DNA of 64,000 nt from Streptomyces sp. ITFR-16. Lineage in GTDB: Bacteria; Actinomycetota; Actinomycetes; Streptomycetales; Streptomycetaceae. Where the stretch lies: the NCBI RefSeq assembly GCF_031844705.1, contig NZ_CP134609.1, positions 248,001-312,000 of the forward strand. The letters are read 5' to 3'. The notes below the pieces were generated by a model. That model worked only from the letters and a program-made list of their open reading frames with translations, did not search any database and was not told the origin of the DNA. The position numbers were made by a program, and so were the translations under genes. Positions 49,447-58,804 of this stretch are shown one piece after another (the first letter of the stretch is position 1; each line of letters begins with the position of its first letter).

Positions 49447-52347
49447 GTGCGCACCCTGCCTCCGGCAACACTCTCCGAGATCTCCGCACTCGCCGGCTCC
49501 TCCGTCGTCTTCCTTCCCTCGGACCCCTCCCGTACCGGACGGGTCGCCTTCTGGCGCCCCGACGCCGCAAGCCCGCCGGAAGGCCCCGGAACCGTCGAGG
49601 CCCTCACCGTGGCCGGTCCGGACGCCCTGCCGTACGAGGTGCCGGCGCGGGTGCTGCCGGTGCGGGACGCGCTTCCCGTGCTCACGCGTGCGCGGGCCTC
49701 GCGGCATGCCTCGCCCTCGGCCGCGTTCTGGGGCGCGGCCGGGCTGCTGGCTCTGCAGTTCGCCGCCCGGGGGCTGTTGCTGCCGGGGCTGAGCGTCACG
49801 GATCACGACGCCTGGCGGGCCGGTCCGCTCAGCCCGGACGACCAGACCCGCATCCGCACCCTCGCCGCGTCCATGCCGCCCGCCGCCCACGCCGTACCGC
49901 TCGACGCGGCGGCGCGGCCCCTGCTGCTGCCCGAACCGGAGGGGCCGGTACGGGCGTTCATCGACGCGGTCGCCGACGGCCTGCCCCGGACACCCGCCGC
50001 GGCCCTGGCCAACGGCGGTCCGGCGTTCGCCGCCGACGCGCCCCAGCACGTGCCGGGCCGGCGCGCCTGGGTCGCCGATGTCGCGGCGGGTCATGACGCG
50101 GGCGTCCGGCTGTCGTTGCGCGTGGAGGTGCGGGGGCTCGACACGGCCGCCGAGCCCTCCGCCGACGGCTCCGGTCCGTCCTTCCGCGTCGTCCCCCAGA
50201 TCCACGGCGTCAGCGATCCCGCACTCGTCGCGGACGCCGCCGAGATCTGGGCGGGCAGCGGCCCGGCCGCCGCGGCGTTCGGCCCGCGCGCCCGGATGGA
50301 CACCCTGCTGACGCTGCGCCGGGCGGCCCGTGCCTGGCCGCCGCTCACCCCGCTGCTCTCCGCCGCCGTGCCCGATGCCGTGGAGCCGGCCGACGAGGAG
50401 ATCGCCGAACTCCTCGGCCCCGCCTCACGGGCCCTCGCCGCGACCGGTGTTCAGGTCCACTGGCCCCGGGAGCTGGCCCGCACGCTCACGGCACGCGCGG
50501 TGATCGGCCCGCCCGACGAGGAGGACGCCGGGGAGGCGCCGGACGGTACCCGGAGGCCGCTGCGCGGCCTGTCGGACACCGCGCCGCTGCTGTCCGCCGA
50601 CGCCCTGCTCTCGTTCAACTGGGCGTTCGCGCTCGGCGACCAGAAGATCGGCCGGGCCGAGCTGGACCGGCTGGCCGAGGCCGGCCGGCCGCTGGTGCGG
50701 CTGCGCGACCAGTGGGTGCTGATCGACCCCGACGAGGCACGCCGTGCCCGGGAGACCCTGGACCGCAAGGTCACCCCGATGGACGCGCTCGGCGCGGCGC
50801 TGACCGGCTCCACGGAGGTCGACGGCCGCCGGGTCGAGGTCAGGGCGACCGGCTGGCTGGAGCGGCTGCGCCGGCGGGTCGCGGATCCCGAGGCCCGGCA
50901 CGACGGGGAGGAGGCGGTCGGGCAGCCGCCCGCGCTCGCCGCGACCCTGCGCGACTACCAGCTGCGCGGCCTGAACTGGCTGCACACCATGACCTCGCTC
51001 GGCCTCGGCGGATGTCTCGCCGACGACATGGGGCTCGGCAAGACCATCACGCTGATCGCCCTGCACCTGCACCGCCGGACTCTCGAAGGGGCCGCCGGGC
51101 CCACGCTGGTGGTCTGCCCTACCTCGCTGATGGGCAACTGGCAGCGGGAGATCGAGAAGTTCGCGCCCGGCACCCCGGTCCGCCGCTTCCACGGCGCGTC
51201 TCGCAGCCTGGACGGCCTCGTGGACGGCGAGTTCGTCCTCACGACGTACGGGACGATGCGGCTCGACGCCGCCAGGCTCGCGGCCACCCGCTGGGGCATG
51301 GTCGTCGCCGACGAGGCCCAGCACGTCAAGAACCCGTACTCGGCGACGGCCCGGCAGCTGCGCACCATCGGCGCGCGGGCGCGGGTGGCCCTGACCGGGA
51401 CACCGGTGGAGAACAACCTCTCCGAGCTGTGGGCGATCCTCGACTGGACGACCCCCGGTCTGCTGGGCCGCCTCGGCACCTTCCGCACCCGCTACGCGCG
51501 CGCCGTGGAGGGCGGCGACCCCGCCGCCGCCGAACGGCTGGGCGCGCTGGTGCGCCCGTTCCTGCTGCGCCGGCGCAAGTCCGATCCCGGGATCGCCCCG
51601 GAGCTGCCGCCGAAGACCGAGACGGACCGCGCGGTCTCGCTGACGGCCGAACAGGCGGGTCTGTACGAGGCGGTGGTGCGGGAGACCCTGGCCGAGATCT
51701 CCGCCGCCGACGGGATGGCCCGCCGCGGTCTGGTCGTGAAGCTGCTGACCTCGCTCAAGCAGATCTGCAACCACCCGGCGCAGTACCTCAAGGAGGAGGA
51801 ACCGCGCATCACGGGCCGCTCGGGCAAGGTGGAACTGCTCGACGAACTGCTGGACACCATCGTGGCCGAGGGCGCCGGGGTCCTGGTGTTCACCCAGTAC
51901 GTCCAGATGGCCCGGCTGCTCGAACGGCATCTGGCGGCGCGCGGCATCGGCACCCAGTTCCTGCACGGCGGCACCCCGGTCGCGGCGCGGGAGGCCATGG
52001 TGAACCGGTTCCAGGCCGGCGAGGCACCCGTCTTCCTGCTGTCGCTCAAGGCCGCGGGCACCGGGCTCAACCTCACGCGCGCGGGCCATGTCGTGCACTT
52101 CGACCGCTGGTGGAACCCGGCGGTCGAGGCACAGGCCACCGACCGCGCGTACCGCATCGGGCAGACCCAGCCGGTGCAGGTCCACCGGCTGATCGCGGAG
52201 GGCACGATCGAGGACCGGATCGCGGAGATGCTGACCCGCAAGCAGGGGCTCGCGGACGCCGTGCTCGGTTCCGGCGAGAGCGCCCTGACCGAGCTGGGCG
52301 ACGCGGAACTGGCCGAACTGGTGGAGCTTCGAGGGGGCGCGCGATGA
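49447..52347 (+). CDS. SNF2-family DEAD/DEAH-box helicase
   Basis: A 966-residue SWI2/SNF2 ATPase (HepA/RapA-like). An N-terminal SNF2-associated region (about 1-480) of unknown role contains LLSFNWAFALGDQKIGRAEL. The helicase core has motif I ADDMGLGKTIT near 526, motif II VADEAQHVKN (DEAQ) near 622, motif III ALTGTPVENNLSELW, and C-terminal motifs LVFTQYVQMARLLERHL, LSLKAAGTGLNLTRAGHVVHFDRWWNP and QATDRAYRIGQTQPV near 900. GTG start, without a good ribosome-binding site. Stop and start with the SWIM gene overlap (ATGA). It is probably a DNA translocase or remodeller. Confidence 0.93.
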   Translation: MRTLPPATLSEISALAGSSVVFLPSDPSRTGRVAFWRPDAASPPEGPGTVEALTVAGPDALPYEVPARVLPVRDALPVLTRARASRHASPSAAFWGAAGLLALQFAARGLLLPGLSVTDHDAWRAGPLSPDDQTRIRTLAASMPPAAHAVPLDAAARPLLLPEPEGPVRAFIDAVADGLPRTPAAALANGGPAFAADAPQHVPGRRAWVADVAAGHDAGVRLSLRVEVRGLDTAAEPSADGSGPSFRVVPQIHGVSDPALVADAAEIWAGSGPAAAAFGPRARMDTLLTLRRAARAWPPLTPLLSAAVPDAVEPADEEIAELLGPASRALAATGVQVHWPRELARTLTARAVIGPPDEEDAGEAPDGTRRPLRGLSDTAPLLSADALLSFNWAFALGDQKIGRAELDRLAEAGRPLVRLRDQWVLIDPDEARRARETLDRKVTPMDALGAALTGSTEVDGRRVEVRATGWLERLRRRVADPEARHDGEEAVGQPPALAATLRDYQLRGLNWLHTMTSLGLGGCLADDMGLGKTITLIALHLHRRTLEGAAGPTLVVCPTSLMGNWQREIEKFAPGTPVRRFHGASRSLDGLVDGEFVLTTYGTMRLDAARLAATRWGMVVADEAQHVKNPYSATARQLRTIGARARVALTGTPVENNLSELWAILDWTTPGLLGRLGTFRTRYARAVEGGDPAAAERLGALVRPFLLRRRKSDPGIAPELPPKTETDRAVSLTAEQAGLYEAVVRETLAEISAADGMARRGLVVKLLTSLKQICNHPAQYLKEEEPRITGRSGKVELLDELLDTIVAEGAGVLVFTQYVQMARLLERHLAARGIGTQFLHGGTPVAAREAMVNRFQAGEAPVFLLSLKAAGTGLNLTRAGHVVHFDRWWNPAVEAQATDRAYRIGQTQPVQVHRLIAEGTIEDRIAEMLTRKQGLADAVLGSGESALTELGDAELAELVELRGGAR

Positions 52348-53714
52348 GTGACGGATACGGGGCGGACGCCTACGGCGACGCGTACGCGGAGGGGTTCGAG
52401 GACCAGGAGGCGGAGCCCGGACCGGCCGCGCAGGAGCGCACCTTCGCCGCACTGCCGCCGGCGCCGGGCCGCGGCTTCGCGGAGTCCTGGTGGGGGCGGG
52501 CCTGGCTGAAGGCGCTGGAGGACACCGCGCTGGACGGCCGGCAGCTCAAGGAGGGGCGCCGGGTCGCCCGCGAGGGCCGGGTCGGCGCGGTGTCGGTGCG
52601 GCCGGGCCGGATCACGGCGGTGGTCCGCGACCGGGACCGGAGCACGTACCGCAGCGATGTGCTCCTCCAGCAGCTGAGCGACGAGGACTGGGAGCGGTTC
52701 CTCGACATGGCGGTCGAGCGGTCCGGGCACATCGCGGCGCTGCTCGACCGGGAGATGCCCCCGCATCTGGTCGAGGACGCGGCGGCGGCCGGCATGGACC
52801 TGCTTCCCGCGATCGGCGACCTCGATCCCGAGTGCACGTGCGAGGCGTGGGACCACTGCCCGCACACCGCCGCCCTCTGCTACCAGATGGCGCGGCTGCT
52901 CGACCGGGACCCGTTCGTCCTGCTGCTGATGCGCGGGCGCGGCGAGCGGCGGCTGCTGGACGAACTCCAGGTGCGGATCGCGGCCAGGGCCGGGGGCCCC
53001 GAGCCGTCCGGACCCGACGACGGGGTGGCCGATACCGTCCCCGCGCCCGTGGTGCGCGGGGTCCCGGCGGCGGACGTGTACGCGACGGCCGACGCCCTGC
53101 CCGCGCTGCCGCCGCCTCCGGAGCTGCCCGAGGAGCCGGGTCTCTCCCCTTCACTGGACACCGAGACGGACCCGGAGCCGGGGGTGGGCCCGTCGGCCCT
53201 GGAGACGCTGGCCATGGACAGCGCGGCACGGGCCCACCGGATGCTGGCCGACGCGCTGGCGCCGGGCCATGAGCGGCAGCCGGTACCGGCCGCCCTGACA
53301 CCGGAGCAGGACGCGGTACGCCTGGTCGCCGACGCGCGCCCGGAGCCGTGGACCGTGACCCGGCTGGCCACCGGCTCGGGGCGCCGCCGGGCCGGCATGC
53401 CCGCAGCCGTCGCCGCCTGGCGGACCGGCGGCGTGGCCGCGCTCGACGTGCTCGACGAGGCGTGGACACCGGACGCGTCGGCCCTCGCCCGGGCCCGCAC
53501 CCGGCTCGCCGAGGCCTGGGAGGAGGACGAGGCGCCCCGGCTGCGGGCCGACCGCAACCGCTGGACTGCGGCGGACGGCACCCTCCAGCTCCGCTACGGG
53601 CGCGACGGGCGCTGGTATCCGTACCGCAAGGAGGGCACGGGCTGGATCCCGGCGGGTCCCGCCGACGACGATCCGGCAGCGGCCTGGGCGGAGGCGGGCG
53701 CGGCCGAGGCGTGA
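52344..53714 (+). CDS. SWIM zinc-finger protein, coupled to SNF2 helicase
   Basis: A 456-residue protein. Residues about 37-130 form a conserved domain (GRGFAESWWGRAWLKALEDTAL...GRVGAVSVRPGRITAVV). The SWIM zinc ligands CxC...CxH appear in PECTCEAWDHCPHTAALCYQ at about 162-176. A Pro/Glu-rich linker and a helix-turn-helix-like C-terminal part (WTVTRLATGSGRRRAGMPAA) follow. SWIM domains bind DNA or protein. The start is inside the helicase stop codon, so the two are made together and probably act as a complex. The pair is common in actinobacteria, but its role is unknown. Confidence 0.92.
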   Translation: MSDGYGADAYGDAYAEGFEDQEAEPGPAAQERTFAALPPAPGRGFAESWWGRAWLKALEDTALDGRQLKEGRRVAREGRVGAVSVRPGRITAVVRDRDRSTYRSDVLLQQLSDEDWERFLDMAVERSGHIAALLDREMPPHLVEDAAAAGMDLLPAIGDLDPECTCEAWDHCPHTAALCYQMARLLDRDPFVLLLMRGRGERRLLDELQVRIAARAGGPEPSGPDDGVADTVPAPVVRGVPAADVYATADALPALPPPPELPEEPGLSPSLDTETDPEPGVGPSALETLAMDSAARAHRMLADALAPGHERQPVPAALTPEQDAVRLVADARPEPWTVTRLATGSGRRRAGMPAAVAAWRTGGVAALDVLDEAWTPDASALARARTRLAEAWEEDEAPRLRADRNRWTAADGTLQLRYGRDGRWYPYRKEGTGWIPAGPADDDPAAAWAEAGAAEA

Positions 53715-53855
53715 CGGAGTCGGGGCTGCCGCCCGGTGGCCCCAACTCCCCCGCCGTGGAGGCAGTTTGAGTTCTGTGCCGTCTTCCGCCGCTCCCGTGG
53801 CACCCCGTACGGTGGGCGGCGCGCATCGCCCTCCCCCCACCCCACAGGAGTACGT

Positions 53856-54446
53856 ATGGACCGCAGAAGGATCCTCCGGGGCGCCGCGGTGGCGGCCGCC
53901 GGCGCGCTGCTCCCGGCCTCCGTCCGGGCCACCGCGGCGACGACGGGTGACACGGACTACCCGTCGGCGCACTGGGTGCCCGCCTCGACGTCCAACTACA
54001 CGGTCTCGACGCGTCCTTCGGCGTATCCGGTCCAGTACGTGATCATCCATGTCACCCAGGAGACGTACTCGGACGCGGTGGCGATCTTCCAGAACCCGGC
54101 CAAGCAGGTCTCCGCGCACTACGTGGTGCGCTCGGCCGACGGCTACATCGATCAGTGCGTGCGGGAGAAGGACGTCGCCTGGCACGCGGGCAACTGGGAC
54201 TACAACACCCGCAGCATCGGCATCGAGCACGAGGGCTATGTGGACCAGCCCTCGTACTTCACCGACGCCATGTACACCAAGTCGGCGCTGCTGACGGCCT
54301 CGGTCTGCGACCGCTACGGAATCCCGAAGGACCGGGCGCACATTCTCGGCCATGTCCAGGTCCCGGGCACGGACCACACCGACCCGGGACCGAACTGGGA
54401 CTGGGTCCGCTACATCCGTATGGTCAACCTGCTGGGCTCGGGCTGA
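53856..54446 (+). CDS. Exported N-acetylmuramoyl-L-alanine amidase (Tat signal)
   Basis: A 196-residue amidase_2/PGRP enzyme that cuts the MurNAc-L-Ala bond. The head MDRRRILRGAAVAAAGALLP is a Tat signal (RRR plus hydrophobic stretch). Zinc ligands fit His in YVIIHVTQETY, His in HILGHVQVPGTDHTDPG and the second His there; SAHYVVRSADGYIDQCV, DVAWHAGNWDYNTRSIGIEHEGYV are family blocks. AGGAG lies five bases before the ATG. Its last 37 bases overlap the convergent GNAT gene. Confidence 0.93.
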   Translation: MDRRRILRGAAVAAAGALLPASVRATAATTGDTDYPSAHWVPASTSNYTVSTRPSAYPVQYVIIHVTQETYSDAVAIFQNPAKQVSAHYVVRSADGYIDQCVREKDVAWHAGNWDYNTRSIGIEHEGYVDQPSYFTDAMYTKSALLTASVCDRYGIPKDRAHILGHVQVPGTDHTDPGPNWDWVRYIRMVNLLGSG

Positions 54447-55168
54447 GTCTCCTCGCCGGGGGCCTGCGGGCTGCGGACGAGGACGAAGCGGTTGCGGCGG
54501 CGCAGCGTGAAGCCGATCGACTCGTAGAGCCGGATCGCGTCGGTGTTGCCCGCCGCCGCGTGCAGGAAGGGGGTGTCCCCCCGTTCCCTGATGCCGGCCG
54601 CGACCGCGCGGACCAGCCGGGTGGCCAGCCCTCTGCCCCGGTGCTCCGGGTGGGTGCAGACGGCGCTGATCTCCGTCCAGCCCGGCGGGCGCAGCCGCTC
54701 TCCCGCCAGGGCGATCAGCCGTCCCCGGTCACGGATGCCCAGGTAGGTACCCAGTTCGACGGTGCGGGGCAGGAAGGGGCCCGGCCGGGTGAGGGCGATC
54801 AGTTCGAGGATCTCGGGTACGTCGGCGAGGCCGAGCCGCACGGCGTCCGGCGCCGGTTCGGCCCGTAGCGCCTCGCCGGTCAACTGGACGCCCACGCCGT
54901 CCTGTTCGGTCTCCCACGCCTCGGGCACGGTGTGGACTCCGGTGACGGGTGTGAGGGTTCCGGGCCCGACCAGCGCGGCCAGATCCGCCCAGGCGCGGGG
55001 GTCGGCGGGGTCCTCCAAGGCGGTGAACGGGGAGACGTCGGCGGGGTAACGGGCGGCCCGGCCGACGCGCTCGGCGAAGCGGGCGTGCGGGCCGGTCAGC
55101 GCGGCCCAGGCGGGGTTGTCGAGCAGGTGGGGCGGCTGCACGGGCGGGGCGGGGTGGCTGGTGGGCAT
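54410..55168 (-). CDS. GNAT-family N-acetyltransferase, last gene of the ABC importer unit
   Basis: A 252-residue protein. The acetyltransferase domain is in the second half: GLADVPEILELIALTRPGPF, then ISAVCTHPEHRGRGLATRLVRAV (acetyl-CoA loop) and FLHAAAGNTDAIRLYESIGF (FR47-like). The first 100 residues are a second, less clear domain. It is 84 bases after the solute-binding protein gene on the same strand, without a terminator, so it probably belongs to the transcript. In other bacteria acetyltransferases are part of sulfur-amino-acid uptake units (for example the yxe operon of Bacillus subtilis); a similar role here is an inference. Confidence 0.88.
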   Translation of the reverse strand: MPTSHPAPPVQPPHLLDNPAWAALTGPHARFAERVGRAARYPADVSPFTALEDPADPRAWADLAALVGPGTLTPVTGVHTVPEAWETEQDGVGVQLTGEALRAEPAPDAVRLGLADVPEILELIALTRPGPFLPRTVELGTYLGIRDRGRLIALAGERLRPPGWTEISAVCTHPEHRGRGLATRLVRAVAAGIRERGDTPFLHAAAGNTDAIRLYESIGFTLRRRNRFVLVRSPQAPGEETQPEPSRLTIRM

Positions 55169-55252
55169 GGCGGTGCGGTCTCCGTCTCGGGTACGCGCCG
55201 GGCGGTGGGGCCCGGCGCTGTCGCGTCCGGGCCCCCGGGGGCGGGTGGTGGG

Positions 55253-56278
55253 TCAGGAGTTGTCGAGCGGCAGTCCTGGCGGGTTGACCCGGGAGCTGTC
55301 GACGGCCTCGTTGGAGAGGTTCCAGGCCGCGAGCCACTTGGCGTACTGGCCGTTCTTGATCAGGTGGTTGATCGCGGCGGCGATGGGCTCGGCGAGTCCG
55401 CTGCCCTTCTTCGCGGTGGCTGCGATCAGTCCCTGGAGCGTCGCGCCGGCGCCGGAGAACTTGCCCGCGTTGCGCGTCGCGTTCGGCGTGTTCGCGGTCT
55501 GGGTGATGTGGTAGGCGATGCCCGGGTTGGGGCCGAAGGACGCGTCGATCTTCCCGCTGGTGAGCGCCAGGGCGGTGGCGTTGCTGTCGCGGTAGTACTT
55601 GACGTCGAGCTTCTTGCCCTCCTTGGCCAGCCTCGCCTTCCACTCCAGCAGGATCTTCTCCTGGTTGGTGCCGGCGCTGACGGCCACGGTCTTGCCGGCC
55701 AGGTTCCGGTAGTCGTCGTCGAAGTTCCAGGTGCTCTTCCTGGTGACCTCGAAGGCGAGGTTGTCCTGGCGGTAGGAGGCGAACTCGTACTTCTTCTTGC
55801 GCTCCTCGGTGTCGGTGACGTTGGCCACGGCCACGTCGACCTTGCCGCTGTCGACTCCGACGAACATGTTCTCCCAGGTCGAGTTCTTGATCTCCGGTTC
55901 GAGCCCGAGGACCGCGGCGACGAGCCGGGCGAGGTCGGGTTCGGCGCCGGTGAGGGTCTTCTGGTCGTCGCCGACGTAGGCCAGCGGCGCGAACCCCGCG
56001 GGCAGCGCGCCCACACCGACCACCAGCGTGCCCCTCTTCCTGATCTTCGCGGGCAGCCCGGCGCTGATCGACTTCACCTCGGGCACCTTGAGGCTGATCT
56101 CCTTCGCGGCGCCGTTGGACAGGGCACCGACCGTGACGGTTCCGGCCTTGGCTCCGGAGGTCGTGGTGGCGGCGTCGCTGTCGCCGCCGCACGCGGCGAG
56201 GGAGGCGGCCAGGGAGGCGACGGCGGCGGTGGCGGTGACGCCCCGGAGGAGTCTGCTGCGGAGGGTGAGGGTGCGCAT
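55253..56278 (-). CDS. ABC-importer solute-binding lipoprotein (amino acid type)
   Basis: A 341-residue lipoprotein: signal with lipobox LAAC (Cys30), a linker of about 45 residues and a family-3 periplasmic-binding fold (about 85-325). Motifs include GTLVVGVGALPAGFAPLAYV, GAEPDLARLVAAVLGL, WENMFVGVDSGKVDVAVANVTDTEERKKKYEFASY and AVSAGTNQEKILLEW. This family binds polar amino acids or cystine. The cysteine leader on the same transcript points to cyst(e)ine or another sulfur compound. Third gene of the ABC set. Confidence 0.9.
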   Translation of the reverse strand: MRTLTLRSRLLRGVTATAAVASLAASLAACGGDSDAATTTSGAKAGTVTVGALSNGAAKEISLKVPEVKSISAGLPAKIRKRGTLVVGVGALPAGFAPLAYVGDDQKTLTGAEPDLARLVAAVLGLEPEIKNSTWENMFVGVDSGKVDVAVANVTDTEERKKKYEFASYRQDNLAFEVTRKSTWNFDDDYRNLAGKTVAVSAGTNQEKILLEWKARLAKEGKKLDVKYYRDSNATALALTSGKIDASFGPNPGIAYHITQTANTPNATRNAGKFSGAGATLQGLIAATAKKGSGLAEPIAAAINHLIKNGQYAKWLAAWNLSNEAVDSSRVNPPGLPLDNS

Positions 56279-56323
56279 GGCTGTCCTTGTCGGGTGGGGT
56301 GGTGAGAGAAAGGGGGTGGGAGG

Positions 56324-57109
56324 TCACAGGACCTTGCTGAGGAAGTCCCTGGTCCGTTCGTGTTCGGGCCGGTCCAGCACCTGTGCGGGCGGGCCCTGTT
56401 CGACGATGCGGCCGTTGTCCATGAAGACCACCCGGTCGGCGATCTCCCGGGCGAAGCCGATCTCGTGGGTGACGATGACGAGGGTGGTGCCGCTGCTCGC
56501 CAGGTCCTTGATGACCGCGAGCACCTCGCCGACGAGTTCCGGGTCGAGCGCCGAGGTCGGCTCGTCGAAGAGGATGACGCCGGGCCGCAGCGCGAGGGCG
56601 CGGGCGATGGCCACCCGCTGCTGCTGACCGCCGGACAGCTGGCGCGGGTAGGCCGCGGCCCGGTCGGCGAGACCGACCCGGCCGAGCAGGTCGCGGGCCA
56701 GGTCCTGGGCCGCCCGCCTGCTGAGCCGGCCGGTCGCCACCGGGGCGGCCGCGACGTTGTCCAGCACGGTCAGGTGGGGGAAGAGATTGAAGTTCTGGAA
56801 GACGAAGCCGATCCGGCTGCGCTGGGCCAGGATGGCCCGCTCGCTGAGCTCCTTGAGCCGCTCGCCCTGCCGGCGGACCCCGATCGGCTCGCCGTTCAGG
56901 CTGACATGGCCGATCTCCGGCTTCTCCAGGTGGTTGATCACCCTGAGGAGGGTGGACTTGCCGGAGCCCGACGGGCCGAGGACGACCGTGACCTCTCCGG
57001 GCCGCACGGTCAGCTCCACACCGTCCAGCACGCGGTGGCTGCCGTACCACTTGTACACGTCGTGCACCTGGACCGCGGCCGGGCGCGGCTCCTGCGTCGT
57101 GCCGGTCAT
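56324..57109 (-). CDS. Amino-acid ABC-importer ATPase
   Basis: A 261-residue ATPase of the polar amino acid uptake group. Walker A GPSGSGKST, Q-loop FVFQNFNLFPHLTVLDNV, signature LSGGQQQRVAIARAL, Walker B VILFDEPTSALDPE and switch VTHEIGFAREI are all intact. The ATG overlaps the TGA of the permease gene (four bases). Confidence 0.95.
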   Translation of the reverse strand: MTGTTQEPRPAAVQVHDVYKWYGSHRVLDGVELTVRPGEVTVVLGPSGSGKSTLLRVINHLEKPEIGHVSLNGEPIGVRRQGERLKELSERAILAQRSRIGFVFQNFNLFPHLTVLDNVAAAPVATGRLSRRAAQDLARDLLGRVGLADRAAAYPRQLSGGQQQRVAIARALALRPGVILFDEPTSALDPELVGEVLAVIKDLASSGTTLVIVTHEIGFAREIADRVVFMDNGRIVEQGPPAQVLDRPEHERTRDFLSKVL

Positions 57110-58110
57110 ATCGCGGTCTCCCTCTGGATCCGGGCCCGCAGCTCACCGAGGCCGGTGCGCACCTTCTGCAGCGGGGTCGGCGGCAGGCTGCGCAGGGCGC
57201 CCCGCGAGTAGTGCCGCTCGACGTAGAACTGGACGACGGACACGGCGCTGGTGAGGATCAGGTACCAGACGGTGGCGACCAGGAGCAGCGGCACGATGTC
57301 GCCCGGGTAGGTGGCGCCCATGCTCTGCACCGACCCGAAGAGGTCGAGCAGCGAGACGTAGAAGACCAGCGAGGTGCCCTTGATCAGCCCGATCAGCTGG
57401 TTGACGTAGTTCGGGGTGATGGAGCGCAGTGCCTGCGGAAACACGATCCTCGCGAACTGGTACCGCTTCGGGAGGCCGAGCGCGGCCGCCGCCTCGTGCT
57501 GGCCCTGGTCCACGGAGAGGATGCCGCCGCGCACCACTTCGGAGGCGTAGGCCGCCTCGTTGAGGCTCAGGCCGACGACCGCGACGGCCATGTCGGTGGC
57601 CAGGCGCGACTCGTCGAAGGTGAAGAACGCCGGGCCGAACGGCACCCCGAGGCTCAACGTCCGGTAGAGCGCGCTGAAGTTGTAGAGGAAGAGCAGGACC
57701 ACGATCAGCGGCACCGAGCGGAACAGCCAGGTGTAGAGCCAGCTCACGCCGCGCAGCACGGGGTTCGGCGAGAGCCGCGCCAGGGCCAGCAGGACACCGC
57801 CGAGCAGGCCCAGCACGGCGCTGTAGACGGCGACCTGGAGGGTGATGAACAGCCCGTCGAGGATCGTCGGCCGCAGGAACCAGTACTGGAATCGGTCCCA
57901 TTGGTAGAAGGGATTGGTCACCAGGCCGTGCGCGATCTGGGCGATCAGCACGAGGACGACTGCGGTGATGATCCAGCGTCCGGGACGGCGCAGCGGCAGG
58001 ACCCGTTGCGCGGCGAGGGGTTGGGGCGCGGTGGCCGGGCCGGGGCGTGGGTTCGCCTCGGCGGGCGGCGCTGATCCGGGGGACACAGCGACGCCGGAGG
58101 ATTCGCTCAT
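57106..58110 (-). CDS. Amino-acid ABC-importer permease
   Basis: A 334-residue membrane protein with a 50-residue cytoplasmic head. Helices include IITAVVLVLIAQIAHGLV, the His/Glu/Gln-type permease core FITLQVAVYSAVLGLLGGVLLALARLSP and the EAA loop EAAYASEVVRGGILSVDQGQHEAAAALGL, which docks on the ATPase. YRLPQ-type ending is QALRSITPNYVNQLIGLIKG. It is the first structural gene after the leader peptide. Confidence 0.93.
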   Translation of the reverse strand: MSESSGVAVSPGSAPPAEANPRPGPATAPQPLAAQRVLPLRRPGRWIITAVVLVLIAQIAHGLVTNPFYQWDRFQYWFLRPTILDGLFITLQVAVYSAVLGLLGGVLLALARLSPNPVLRGVSWLYTWLFRSVPLIVVLLFLYNFSALYRTLSLGVPFGPAFFTFDESRLATDMAVAVVGLSLNEAAYASEVVRGGILSVDQGQHEAAAALGLPKRYQFARIVFPQALRSITPNYVNQLIGLIKGTSLVFYVSLLDLFGSVQSMGATYPGDIVPLLLVATVWYLILTSAVSVVQFYVERHYSRGALRSLPPTPLQKVRTGLGELRARIQRETAI

Positions 58111-58277
58111 GGAGGACTCCAGCGGATGCGGACGCCGCGCACCGTGCGGGTACGCCGCGGCTCACCGCCCGTCGGGACGGGTCGGTGTGCGGCGGCGCAC
58201 AGCGCGGTGCGGGGGCCGGGCGGGGAGAGGGAGGGGCACGCCGCGACGGCGGCGGGCGTCAGGGAACCGGTGAGGTG

Positions 58278-58415
58278 TCAGCCCTGACAGGGACAGGGAC
58301 GGCGCGTGGCGGCCGTACACAGGGCGCTGCTGACGCGCTGCAGGTCGACGGAGCGGTCCGCGCACAGCAGGACGCAGCCGCGGGGCCGTGTGGCCGTCCG
58401 GTCGGCTGCGTGCAT
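58278..58415 (-). CDS. Cysteine-rich leader peptide of the ABC importer
   Basis: A 45-residue ORF between the promoter and the permease gene. The heart RSVDLQRVSSALC matches the conserved end of streptomycete leader peptides (RRHIDLLRVASALC type), which precede sulfur/cysteine genes. Here cysteine codons are at 14, 18, 33, 41 and 43, including CPC just before the stop. Low cysteinyl-tRNA should stall the ribosome and change downstream structure in the following 167 bases. An ATG at 58433 and GTGs between are alternative starts. No conventional ribosome-binding site is clear. Confidence 0.68.
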   Translation of the reverse strand: MHAADRTATRPRGCVLLCADRSVDLQRVSSALCTAATRRPCPCQG

Positions 58416-58500
58416 CGCGTTCACCGTCACCATTCCGCCCCGCGGGGCCCGGCACGAGGGGCGTTGCGCCGACACTCGTGATCGTGCTGTTCTGCGCCGG

Positions 58501-58529
58501 AGGCTAGGCCCGGCCCGAATTGATGTCAA
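58501..58529 (-). promoter_or_regulatory. Consensus promoter of the ABC importer transcript
   Basis: On the minus strand TTGACA (58529-58524), exactly 17 bases, then TAGCCT (58506-58501). The start near 58494 would give a 5' leader of about 385 nt to the permease ATG, containing the leader ORF. Confidence 0.8.
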
Positions 58530-58804
58530 CGCGGGTGTCCACCAGTCGAGACAGCTCGTACCGCATCCTTGACGGCGCCCCCGGACGCACCGAAGACTGA
58601 GGGGGACGGTCACGATTGTCAGCGCCGCACGGACGGGTTCGCCCGGCCGTGAGGTCATCGGCCCCGGCCCGCTGACAGGCAACCCTTCCACCGCGATGGG
58701 GTGCCCCGGGTGACGACCGGGTCCCGTCGGTGCGACGGGACAAGCGCGGTCTCGCGTCTCGCGAGCCCCGACGGCAGGACCGGTGGGAATTGCCCAGGAT
58801 CGGT

